A stretch of DNA of 5,574 nt from the NCBI RefSeq assembly GCF_946221145.1, contig NZ_CAMIOH010000208.1, positions 1 through 5,574 of the forward strand, read 5' to 3'. The position numbers and the translations under genes are program-made. The DNA comes from an uncultured Paracoccus sp. (GTDB lineage: Bacteria > Pseudomonadota > Alphaproteobacteria > Rhodobacterales > Rhodobacteraceae). The stretch's first letter is position 1, and the number at the start of each line of letters is the position of its first letter. Of the stretch, positions 1-5,574 are shown in pieces. The notes beneath the pieces are model-generated. The model ran no database searches, was not told the DNA's origin, and saw only the letters and a program-made list of their open reading frames with translations.

Positions 1-54
1 AAAGGGGTCCCTTTTGGACGCCGATAGGGGGGGAACATTCAACGCCGATTGACA
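1..54. mobile_element. Terminus of an IS21-family-like insertion sequence (partial)
   Basis: Read from base 54 leftward, the sequence begins TGTCAATCGGCG, continues through a C7 run, then ATCGGCGTCCAAAAGGGACC. This TGTCAATCGGCG tip with spaced ATCGGCGT repeats matches my recollection of IS21-family ends in alphaproteobacteria, which terminate in TG/CA and carry several internal repeats. The boundary is set independently by the gene it breaks: hub-protein homology stops exactly at base 55, inside a codon whose first base G fits the expected Gly. The transposase genes (istA, istB in this family), the other end and any target duplication are outside the window. Which end of the element this is cannot be told. 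Confidence 0.72.
2..49 (-). repeat. Two 24-base direct repeat units in the insertion-sequence end
   Basis: On the minus strand ATCGGCGT occurs at 49-42 and again at 25-18, a period of 24 bases. Each is followed by an A/T-containing spacer and a C-rich tail (CCCCCCCT at 33-26, ACCCCTT at 8-2). Such repeats at IS21-family ends are regarded as transposase binding sites; here that role is inferred. Confidence 0.6.
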
Positions 55-877
55 CTGGGATATGCGGAAAGCCCCGGAAGTTGGCGACATTGGCAAACTT
101 CGCGCCGCAGGTCGCAAGCCGCTTGTCGCAGCCCGCCCAGACCACGAAAGTATCCGTTGCGGTGAGCGGACGCACCGGCGCTTCCAGCAGGGTCAGGATC
201 GCCACCCCGTCAACGAGGTCATGCGACAGCACTTCCACCCGCCGCCCGACGTTCGCGCCGGTCGACCATTCGACCAGCCCAAACGCGTACCAGCCTGCCG
301 CGAAACTGCCGAGGCCGGAAACCGTAAACGCCCTGTCGCGCAGCACATCGATCACTGATCCGGACCCTTTGAGGGCCGGGGCTTCGAGGCTCACGCCGCA
401 GCGCGTATCGCCCAGCGCGGCATCGCAGCTCGCCTGAAACGTCCGCCCGACCGTCTGGCCGAGGACATGGGCCAGCGACCGCACTTCGGCGACGAAGGCC
501 AACCGCCCGCGCCGGATCTGGCCGATGGCCCCGCGCCGCAGCAGCACTCGCTGCGCCGGGGCCGACCAGTTCACCCGCCAGACCTCGACCGCCGCATTGT
601 CCCATCTGCCGTCGAGGATGTCGGTCTCGGTGATCCTGTCCGAAGACAGCACACCCTGCGCGTCCTGCGCATCGACCGACAGGTCAGATCCCGACCGGAC
701 CTCGGATGCCGTCAGACCGCTTTCCGGCTCGAATTCGGTGCCGTCGAAGGTGAGGGTCCGGTCGTGGTCGGTGAAACCGAAGGTCACGCCATCGGCGCGG
801 GTGATACGCCAGCACCATGCGAGCGTGGTCGTGCCTTCTTCGAGATGGGCCTGCAGCGCCGGATTCAGGGACTTCAT
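55..877 (-). CDS. DUF2163 / Phage_BR0599 tail hub protein (RcGTA g13-like), 3' end interrupted
   Basis: Phage-derived residues 1-274 of a protein of the DUF2163 plus Phage_BR0599 type (phage conserved protein of the TIGR02218 kind). In RcGTA the matching protein, g13, is the baseplate hub; the same role is inferred. The start is the ATG at 877, overlapping the previous stop as ATGA, with only a weak GGA upstream, so translational coupling is likely. Seen in order: MKSLNPALQAHLEEGTTTLAWCWRI, FGFTDHDRTLTF (33-44), DILDGRWDNAAVEVWRVNW (86-104), FQASCDAALGDTRCGVS (147-163) and the C-terminal GCDKRLATC (249-257) with FANVANFRGFPHIP (261-274). Four cysteines (151, 160, 250, 257) sit where the RcGTA hub is, as I recall, reported to bind an iron-sulfur cluster. 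After Pro274 the family continues with Gly; here the frame instead enters the insertion-sequence end and stays open to base 2 (Val-Ser-Ile-Gly-Val-Glu-Cys and so on). Probably only 15-25 native residues are lost. Confidence 0.85.
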
Positions 878-1500
878 GTTCGGATTTCCACGAGGGGGAT
901 CGAGGTGATCGACCCGAGGCGCTCGAGGTCGAGGGTGACGTCGAGGACATCGGTGTCGAAGCGGACCGGGACGTCGAATTCGAAGCCCGCGGCGATGGCG
1001 ATGCCAGCGGCGGGGGCGGTGGCGAAGGTCACCAAGCCTGTCGCGGTCGAGACCGACCAGCCGGAGGCTTGCGGCGTGCCGTTCAGGGCGATGGTCACGG
1101 TTCCGGCGACGGGCTTGGTGATGGCCCGCGACCACGACTGCGCGCCGGAGGTGTAGCGTTTGGTCAGCTGAAACAGGGTGGCCGCCCCGTTGCCGGTGCC
1201 GATGGGCTGGTTGGTTGGGCCAGGCGTCTGCGACGGAAGGCAGGATTTGAAGTCGGCCCAGTCCCTGAAGCGGAAACCGTGGAGGCGGCTATTCCGAGCC
1301 TCGAAGAAGGCGACGACTGCTGCCAGATCATCGGCGCGGCGAATGCCATAGGCCACGTCGTAGCGGCGGCGGCTGTTGGCCCAGCTGGCATTGCGCTCTT
1401 CGGCCCCGCTTGCCAGCTCGACGATCTGGGTGCGGCGTTCCGGGCCACCGCGTGCTCCGCGGCTGATGTTGTCCGGAAACCGGACCTCGTGAAATGCCAT
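874..1500 (-). CDS. DUF2460 distal tail protein (RcGTA g12-like)
   Basis: A 208-residue protein of the DUF2460 family. The RcGTA member (g12) is the distal tail protein, forming the ring between tail tube and hub; the same role is inferred here. Recognisable parts are the N-terminal MAFHEVRFPDNISRGARGGPERRT, RRRYDVAYGIR (44-54) and LHGFRFRDWADFKS (73-86), followed by a beta-rich half with TLFQLTKRYTSG, ITKPVAGTVTIALNG and a C-terminus ending ITSIPLVEIRT. The chosen ATG at 1500 shares its A with the tape measure stop (TGATG) and has AAGGGGG 5 bases upstream. A GTG at 1503 is also in frame but sits only 2 bases from that site and would add one residue. The stop overlaps the next start as ATGA. 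Length fits the family, and the gene looks intact. Confidence 0.9.
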   Translation of the reverse strand: MAFHEVRFPDNISRGARGGPERRTQIVELASGAEERNASWANSRRRYDVAYGIRRADDLAAVVAFFEARNSRLHGFRFRDWADFKSCLPSQTPGPTNQPIGTGNGAATLFQLTKRYTSGAQSWSRAITKPVAGTVTIALNGTPQASGWSVSTATGLVTFATAPAAGIAIAAGFEFDVPVRFDTDVLDVTLDLERLGSITSIPLVEIRT

Positions 1501-3962
1501 CACATCCCCCTTCGGCCCAGCGACACAGCCCGGGCGATGTCGCTGGCGACCTGCGTGCGCGACTGCCGGAAGCTTTCGGCGTCGCGCGCGTTGATCGTGA
1601 CGTTGACGGTCGAGGCGCTGGCTTGGCCGTAGCCCGCAGCCTCACGCCGGGAGAGGACTCGTTCCCCGCGCTGCAGGATCGCGGGTACCTCATCGGGGCG
1701 CAGCCCGGCCCAGCCCCCGTTGTGCATGCGCCGCGCGCCCGCGAAGGCCAGCGCCGGGACCATCCGTCCGGGGCCAGGGGCGCCGACCATCCCTCCTGCG
1801 TGGAAGATATTGGCGAAGATGCCACCCGCGCCACCCAGCGCGCCGGAAAGGGCGTTCGCTATAGGGCCGAGGATGAAGCGCCGGGCCGCGAGCTTGGCCA
1901 GATCGGCTATCATTGAGGTGACCAGGTCGCGGAAGTCGAGCTTGCCAGTCTTTACGAAGTCGCCGATGGCGTTCTCCGCCGAGGTGAAGGCGCCGACCAT
2001 CGCCTGGCCGATATCCCCGCCGATGTCGCGCGCCTTGGCGGCATAATCGGCCAGCGCGGCCGTGACGGCCTGCCAGCCGGTGAGGGCCGTGTCCGCGCCC
2101 TCGGCTGCAGCGGCCCCCGCGTCGCGCGCGGCCCCGCCCGCACCATCGGCGGCAGTGGCCGTGTCGTTCAGCCCGGACGTGAGGGCATCAGCTGACGCAG
2201 CTGCATCTGCCAGCGCTGTCTCGGCTTCCGTACCCGTGCCTGTCACCGCATCCTTCAGCGCCTGCCAGCTGGCCAGCGGCCGACCGGCAGCGTCAGTCAG
2301 CATCCCGGCCGCCTCGCGATAGCCGTCTGCCCGGGCGCGGGCATCCTCAGCCATGGCCCCGAGGCCGAGGTCGGGCGGATCGAGATAGGTCCGCGACAGC
2401 GCGGCCGAGAAGGCATCCGCCGCCGCAGCCCCTGCGGCCGTTGCCGCGCCCTCGAAGGGATTGCTGATGCGCCCCAGTTCAACCGGATCGAGGATCCCGA
2501 TCCGCACGCCACCTTCGCCGGTGGCCCATTCCGGCAAAAGGGCGAGGGCCGCGTTCAGGGTCTCGATGAAGCTGTTGATGCGCGTGACGACGCCGTTCAG
2601 CATCGCCTCGACACCTGAGATCAGCCCGTTCGCCGCCTGGAAGGCGAAATCGCCGATGGCGCCGGGCAGACTGCCCCAGATTGCGACAGCCGCGTCATAG
2701 GCCCCTTGGAAAATCGCGGCGGTCCGGTCGCCGAAGCTGACCACGCCTGCGATGGTGCCTTCGAGCGCCGATAGACCGGCCGCCTTCAGCCCCTCCCATC
2801 CGGCCCCCATGCGGGCGAGCGCCGCGTCCAGCGACAGCCCGATGCGCGACCAGACCTCGCGGGCCAGATCGCCCAGCAGCCGAAACGCCTCGCCCACGCC
2901 ACCGACCCGGGCTACAAGCTGCGAGAATTGATAGACCAGCTCGCCCGCGCCGACGATCAGCGCGCCGATACCGGTGCGGATCAACGCGCCGCGCAGGAAC
3001 ACAAGTGCCGTGGCGAGGCCGCGCACCGACAGGGCCGCGGCTGCAAGGGCTGCTACCCAGCGCCCGGCCATCACGGCGGCGAAGGTCGCGGCATAGGACG
3101 CGAGGCGCCCGAGGTTGCCGATCAGCGTGTCGATGGCAGACCGCAGGATCCCGCCATCGGAGGCCAGGGCAACGAAGGCATTGGCCAGCGCCTCGATGGT
3201 CGGGGCGACGGCGACGGCGATGCGGTTGCGCAATCCGTCGAACACGAGGGACACCGTGCCCAGCGCCAGTTGGGTGCGGCGGAGGGCTTCCAGGGCATCG
3301 CTGTCCAGAACCGCGCCGAGGTCGGAGGCTTGGTCGCCCAGCCGCGCCATCTCGGCCCCACCGTTGCGCAGAAGCGGCAGGAGGCGCGTCGCGTCCGAGG
3401 CCATGCCCTCGAGATAGAAGGTCATCTCTTGCTGGCTCAGGCCAGCTCGCTCCAACGTATCGACGTAGAGCTGGAGCGCCTCGGGGCCGGAGAGGCGGGC
3501 GAACTGATCGGCTGTCACGCCCACACGGGGCGCGACATTCTCGAAGAAATCCGCCATCGGCCCGCCGCCGGTCTGCAGGAAATCCCCGACACGGTCGTTC
3601 ACGTCCTTCAGGATGTCGGCCAGCTTCTCCTGCTCGATGCCCACCGTCCGCGCACCAGCCGACCAGCGCTGCAGCGCCTCGGGCGTGGCATTGGCGACCT
3701 GCGCGAATTGCCGGATTTGCGCCGCGCTCTCGGCCGTGGAGCGCACGATCAGCCCGAGCGAGGCTGTGGCAGCGGCAGCCGCGGCCCCGAGGGCAAGACC
3801 GGCACGGCGCGCGAAGCTGGCCAGCCGCGTGTTCGCCAGTTCCATTTCCCGTGACAGGCGGCCGAAGCCACGGGCACCGGCCTCGCCCACGCCCTCCAGT
3901 TCGGCGCGCACGCGTCGTCCACCCTCCGCCACGAGGCGGACGGAGACCTTCTTCTCAGCCAT
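1500..3962 (-). CDS. Phage tail tape measure protein (lambda gpH type)
   Basis: An 820-residue protein that sets tail length and is thought to leave the tail with the DNA during infection. The N-terminus (MAEKKVSVRLVAEGGRRVRAELEGV, then helical) leads into a hydrophobic Ala-rich stretch at 53-73. A conserved-looking middle part carries ATPEALQRW (92-100) and GPEALQLYVDTLERAGLSQQEM (159-180). A second hydrophobic zone spans about 287-345. Residues 580-626 are an Ala/Asp/Thr-rich linker. The C-terminus resembles the lambda tape-measure C-terminal domain: IGDFVKTGKLDFRDLVTSMI (666-685), LAARRFILGPIANALSGALG (691-710), then FHAGGMVG and WAGLRPDEVPAILQRGERVLSRRE (751-774), very typical of Rhodobacteraceae prophages. 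The ATG at 3962 has GGAAGGA 7 bases upstream and overlaps the chaperone -1 frame by 8 bases. At about 1.5 angstrom per residue it would suit a tail of about 120 nm (inference from a general rule). Confidence 0.93.
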   Translation of the reverse strand: MAEKKVSVRLVAEGGRRVRAELEGVGEAGARGFGRLSREMELANTRLASFARRAGLALGAAAAAATASLGLIVRSTAESAAQIRQFAQVANATPEALQRWSAGARTVGIEQEKLADILKDVNDRVGDFLQTGGGPMADFFENVAPRVGVTADQFARLSGPEALQLYVDTLERAGLSQQEMTFYLEGMASDATRLLPLLRNGGAEMARLGDQASDLGAVLDSDALEALRRTQLALGTVSLVFDGLRNRIAVAVAPTIEALANAFVALASDGGILRSAIDTLIGNLGRLASYAATFAAVMAGRWVAALAAAALSVRGLATALVFLRGALIRTGIGALIVGAGELVYQFSQLVARVGGVGEAFRLLGDLAREVWSRIGLSLDAALARMGAGWEGLKAAGLSALEGTIAGVVSFGDRTAAIFQGAYDAAVAIWGSLPGAIGDFAFQAANGLISGVEAMLNGVVTRINSFIETLNAALALLPEWATGEGGVRIGILDPVELGRISNPFEGAATAAGAAAADAFSAALSRTYLDPPDLGLGAMAEDARARADGYREAAGMLTDAAGRPLASWQALKDAVTGTGTEAETALADAAASADALTSGLNDTATAADGAGGAARDAGAAAAEGADTALTGWQAVTAALADYAAKARDIGGDIGQAMVGAFTSAENAIGDFVKTGKLDFRDLVTSMIADLAKLAARRFILGPIANALSGALGGAGGIFANIFHAGGMVGAPGPGRMVPALAFAGARRMHNGGWAGLRPDEVPAILQRGERVLSRREAAGYGQASASTVNVTINARDAESFRQSRTQVASDIARAVSLGRRGM
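1506..1512 (-). promoter_or_regulatory. Ribosome binding site of DUF2460 gene
   Basis: AAGGGGG within the final codons of the tape measure gene, 5 bases before the ATG at 1500. The spacing decides for ATG over the GTG at 1503. Confidence 0.55.
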
Positions 3963-4622
3963 TCCGGCGTCCTTCCATCTGCTCGTTCAGTTTGCGCACC
4001 ATCACCGCCTCGATCTCGGGCAGCAGTTCGGCGGCGATCAGCGCGTTGACGCCGAGCGCTTGCGCCAGCGCGAGGGCGGCGCCCATGTCCCATCCGATGA
4101 CCGCACCCGGCGCGATGCGCAGCTGGCCGCCGAGGCGCTGGGTCAGGTCCCAGACCTGCCAGCCCTCGACCGTCTGCGGCCGGTTCAGTCTTGCGGGGCA
4201 GTCCGGGCAGGGGCCTGCACAGGCCGCGCAGTAGCCGTCGCCCCCGCCGAAGGACCAGTCGGCAAGGGCGCGGAGGCGTTTTTTTCCTGATCCAGCATCA
4301 GGCCACGGGCGACGTATTGCGCCTGGAAGGCTTCGAAGACCGGCCAGATTTCCAGCAGAGCGTCGATCCCGGCCGGGCTGACCGGCACAAGGTTGCCCTC
4401 ATCGTCACCCACACCCTCCCATTCCAGCACGGCGCGGCGCGCGACAGCCTTGGCCATGGCCAGTGCCATGTCCTCCTGGCTGGAGCTTGCCGACAGGCCA
4501 TCGATGGCGGGATCGGCGCGGGCCGAGACCATCAGCGCAGTGGTGAAGGGGGCCACCAGGACGCGCAGTCCGGGCAGCAGGTCCAGCCATTCGGGCCGGT
4601 TCGCGAGGTTCAAACGGATCAT
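3955..4622 (-). CDS. Tail assembly chaperone, -1 frameshift product (lambda gpGT-like)
   Basis: Predicted fusion of 222 residues: 115 from the zero frame, then 107 read in the -1 frame after the heptamer at 4284-4278, joining as QEKN-RLRALADWSFGGGDGY. The -1 part runs from 4278 to a TGA at 3957-3955. It is open throughout and clearly protein-like, with WSFGGGDGYCAACAGPCPDC (residues 123-142), then LNRPQTVEGWQVWDLTQRLG and a helical end, GWDMGAALALAQALGVNALIAAELLPEIEAVMVRKLNEQ. It has no ATG, GTG or TTG before an ATG near 4095, so it could hardly be started by itself except at a CTG at 4188. In lambda the T extension contacts the tape measure protein; here it overlaps the tape measure start by 8 bases. 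Databases may instead annotate the second half as a separate small gene (about 3955-4190, a DUF7697-like protein; recalled, not checked). The fusion is inferred, not shown. Confidence 0.68.
3970..3976 (-). promoter_or_regulatory. Ribosome binding site of tape measure gene
   Basis: GGAAGGA lies 7 bases before the ATG at 3962, inside the coding sequence of the chaperone -1 extension (Met-Glu-Gly-Arg-Arg). Translation of the extension would run across this site, so frameshifting may influence tape measure initiation. Confidence 0.6.
4185..4622 (-). CDS. Tail assembly chaperone, zero-frame product (lambda gpG-like)
   Basis: A 145-residue cytoplasmic protein with the position and build of a tail assembly chaperone, which binds the tape measure protein and lets tube subunits assemble around it. 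It opens MIRLNLANRPEWLDLLPG; the body includes SSSQEDMALAMAKAVARRAVLEWEGV and a helical stretch around IDALLEIWPVFEAFQAQYVARGLML. The last 30 residues, after the slippery site, are low-complexity Ala/Pro/Thr (ASAPLPTGPSAGATATARPVQ), as expected of a frame not under much selection. I chose the ATG at 4622: it lies 2 bases after the tube stop and has GCAGGA 8 bases upstream. An ATG at 4664 would add 14 unlikely residues and overlap the tube gene. The Pfam family is not certain; the role rests mainly on context and the frameshift arrangement. Confidence 0.75.
   Translation of the reverse strand: MIRLNLANRPEWLDLLPGLRVLVAPFTTALMVSARADPAIDGLSASSSQEDMALAMAKAVARRAVLEWEGVGDDEGNLVPVSPAGIDALLEIWPVFEAFQAQYVARGLMLDQEKNASAPLPTGPSAGATATARPVQAPARTAPQD
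4239..4278 (-). promoter_or_regulatory. Possible frameshift-stimulating hairpin
   Basis: In the minus-strand transcript CGCCUCCGC (4278-4270) can pair with GCGGGGGCG (4247-4239): nine pairs, one of them U-G, around a 22-base loop. It starts right at the slippery site, whereas stimulatory structures usually leave 5-9 bases, so only its inner half could act while the ribosome is on the heptamer. A competing short stem pairs GCCGA (4263-4259) with UCGGC (4250-4246). In GC-rich DNA such pairing can arise by chance. Confidence 0.3.
4278..4284 (-). promoter_or_regulatory. Programmed -1 frameshift slippery site A AAA AAC
   Basis: Zero-frame codons are GAA AAA AAC (4286-4278), so the heptamer is in the exact X XXY YYZ phase. 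A one-base backward slip continues as CGC CTC CGC, the frame of the 107-codon extension. The seven-A run is striking in this GC-rich DNA. AAC is a less usual second codon than AAG for bacterial slip sites, though both occur. Transcriptional slippage on the A7 run is an alternative way to reach the same frame. Confidence 0.72.
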
Positions 4623-4624
4623 GG

Positions 4625-5563
4625 TCAGTATCCTGCAAGGGTGTTGACTAGGACGGCGGTGCACATGCGGGCGGGGCTGGTGGCTTTGGCTCCCTGCCAG
4701 TCGAAGGTGGCCTGGATGCCTTGGGGTCCGGGGATCTCGATCCGCGGGACGGGGAGGTAGACGGCGTGGGCGGTGAAGGTGAAGCTGGCGTTCGCCCCGA
4801 GGCTGTAGGCGAACTCCAGCTCGCAGGGCGTGCCGTCGATGGCTTGGGTCACGAGGGCGCTATCGGCGAAACGGACCTCGATCCGCCCCGTCAGCGCCGC
4901 CATGCCGGGATCGGCGCCCTCGATCTTGCCGTCGTTGCGGATGGTCTCGATCCGGTCGAGGCCATTGGCATAGGTGATCTCGGCCGAGACGACGTTGCCC
5001 AAGGCCGTGCCGTTGCGCTTCACCACCCCGTTGAAATGGCCGAAGCGCTGCAGGCCCAGTGCGGTGGGGGTGCCAGCCGCCGTCGCTGCGGCAATCGCCT
5101 CGCCCTGTGCGATCAGCCGGGCGGTCGCCGTCAGCAGGCCGGAACGGTTCATCTGCCACGACAACTGGTCCATCACGCAGCCCGCATACATCGCGAACCG
5201 CGGTACCTCGGGCATCGCCACTTCGATGGCCATAGAGGGCAGGGTCCAGTTGCCCGATTGGAAGGTGTGGGTCTTGGGCGTGGTCCCCGTCGTGGTCGGG
5301 GCGCCGAAAGCCGCCTTCAGCCAGAAGCCGAAAGCCTCCACATCGATCGGTACCACCACCTCGCCATCGGCGGTTACGGCATCCTTGATGGGTGCGAGGG
5401 GATCGCGGCCATATCCGAGCAGTTCGGAATTCAGCAGCGGTTGTTCCGCGCCCAGCGTGGTGCGGGCGAAGGGCATCAGCCGATAGCCGCTGGCGGGCGG
5501 GGTGCCGTAGACGGTTTCGAACGCAAGCGCCATCTGCGCCCGCGCGCCGTGTGCGCGTGCCAT
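4625..5563 (-). CDS. Phage major tail tube protein (Phage_tube_2-like)
   Basis: A 312-residue protein expected to stack as rings to form the tube of a long non-contractile tail, through which DNA leaves the capsid. It has the look of the Phage_tube_2-type tail tube family: an N-terminal stretch with ETVYGTPPASGYRLMPF (about residues 17-33), then alternating beta-rich segments, a middle part with NGLDRIETIRNDGKIEGADPGM (about 205-226) and a C-terminal beta-rich domain ending in NTLAGY. No signal peptide or membrane segment is seen. The ATG is preceded by a strong AGGAGA ribosome site 5 bases upstream, which decides the start. Its place directly before the assembly chaperone and tape measure is the standard siphophage order (lambda V, G/GT, H). 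It is considerably longer than the RcGTA tail protein as I recall it. The family call is from pattern recognition, with no search run. Confidence 0.85.
   Translation of the reverse strand: MARAHGARAQMALAFETVYGTPPASGYRLMPFARTTLGAEQPLLNSELLGYGRDPLAPIKDAVTADGEVVVPIDVEAFGFWLKAAFGAPTTTGTTPKTHTFQSGNWTLPSMAIEVAMPEVPRFAMYAGCVMDQLSWQMNRSGLLTATARLIAQGEAIAAATAAGTPTALGLQRFGHFNGVVKRNGTALGNVVSAEITYANGLDRIETIRNDGKIEGADPGMAALTGRIEVRFADSALVTQAIDGTPCELEFAYSLGANASFTFTAHAVYLPVPRIEIPGPQGIQATFDWQGAKATSPARMCTAVLVNTLAGY
4631..4636 (-). promoter_or_regulatory. Ribosome binding site of chaperone gene
   Basis: GCAGGA lies inside the last codons of the tube gene, 8 bases before the ATG at 4622. It favours that ATG over the in-frame one at 4664. 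Confidence 0.6.
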
Positions 5564-5568
5564 GGGGG

Positions 5569-5574
5569 TCTCCT
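5569..5574 (-). promoter_or_regulatory. Ribosome binding site of tail tube gene
   Basis: AGGAGA read on the minus strand, five C residues before the ATG at 5563. It is the strongest Shine-Dalgarno match in the window, fitting a protein needed in many copies per virion. Confidence 0.75.

Noticed and set aside
219..605. Minus-strand frame of 128 codons starting MGQCGGRGL
   Set aside because: It is offset from the hub reading frame, which shows clear family motifs across the same bases, and its composition is Arg/Gly/Ala-rich.
467..1156. Plus-strand open frame of 229 codons and its neighbours at 817-1632 and 2928-3854
   Set aside because: All are antisense to well-recognised tail genes, show no family signature and break the otherwise strict minus-strand layout.
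3749..4093. Minus-strand frame of 114 codons, starting MGHGRRP, between chaperone and tape measure
   Set aside because: It is Arg/Ala/Pro-rich and overlaps the first 71 codons of the tape measure in another frame. The real coding frame here is the -1 extension of the chaperone, ending at 3955.
3005..4234. Plus-strand open frame of 409 codons
   Set aside because: It is made of Arg, Pro, Ala and Ser runs, lies wholly opposite the tape measure and chaperone genes, and has no recognisable domain. It is a shadow frame from GC-rich DNA.
4278..4286. Sequencing error in the A7 run making two halves of one gene
   Set aside because: Not excluded, but the exact slip-phase heptamer, the position in the tail operon and a stop-free zero frame for 30 more codons fit programmed frameshifting better.
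4623..4664. Upstream ATG at 4664 as the chaperone start
   Set aside because: It would overlap the tube gene by 40 bases and add a Pro/His/Arg-rich leader. The ATG at 4622 has a good ribosome site and normal spacing.
1..5574. A new defence or regulatory system, CRISPR array or RNA gene
   Set aside because: Every stretch is accounted for by tail genes or the insertion-sequence end. No spaced repeats, tRNA-like folds or non-phage domains were seen.

Overview
The window is a block of siphophage-type tail genes, all read from the minus strand, so the genes run from the right edge to the left. It is GC-rich. Gene order, protein families and wording of conserved motifs point to a prophage, or prophage remnant, in an alphaproteobacterium, most likely of the Rhodobacteraceae. 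The genus cannot be told from sequence alone.

In transcription order the genes are: a tail tube protein (5563-4625); a tail assembly chaperone (4622-4185) with a second frame that appears to be reached by -1 ribosomal frameshifting (4622-3955); a lambda-type tape measure protein (3962-1500); a DUF2460 distal-tail protein (1500-874); and a DUF2163/Phage_BR0599 hub protein (877 to the left end). Genes are separated by 2 bases at most, and the last four boundaries overlap, so this looks like one translationally coupled operon. The last two families correspond to g12 and g13 of the Rhodobacter gene transfer agent (RcGTA). The much longer tape measure (820 residues) suggests a true long-tailed phage rather than a GTA.

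Two things stand out. First, the chaperone frame contains the slippery heptamer A AAA AAC (4284-4278). The -1 frame after it is open for 107 codons, has no ATG/GTG/TTG for its first half, reads as a convincing protein with a four-cysteine cluster, and ends 8 bases inside the tape measure gene. This is the lambda G/GT arrangement. Second, the hub gene is broken at base 55: bases 1-54 look like the terminus of an IS21-family insertion sequence (tip ending in CA, two 24-base repeat units), inserted inside the codon that follows the Phe-Pro-His-Ile-Pro motif. The rest of the element and the distal tail-fibre end of the operon lie outside the window.

No tRNA, rRNA, CRISPR array, promoter or terminator was seen. 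No stretch longer than 300 bases lacks a gene. The plus-strand open frames are shadows of the GC-rich minus-strand genes.
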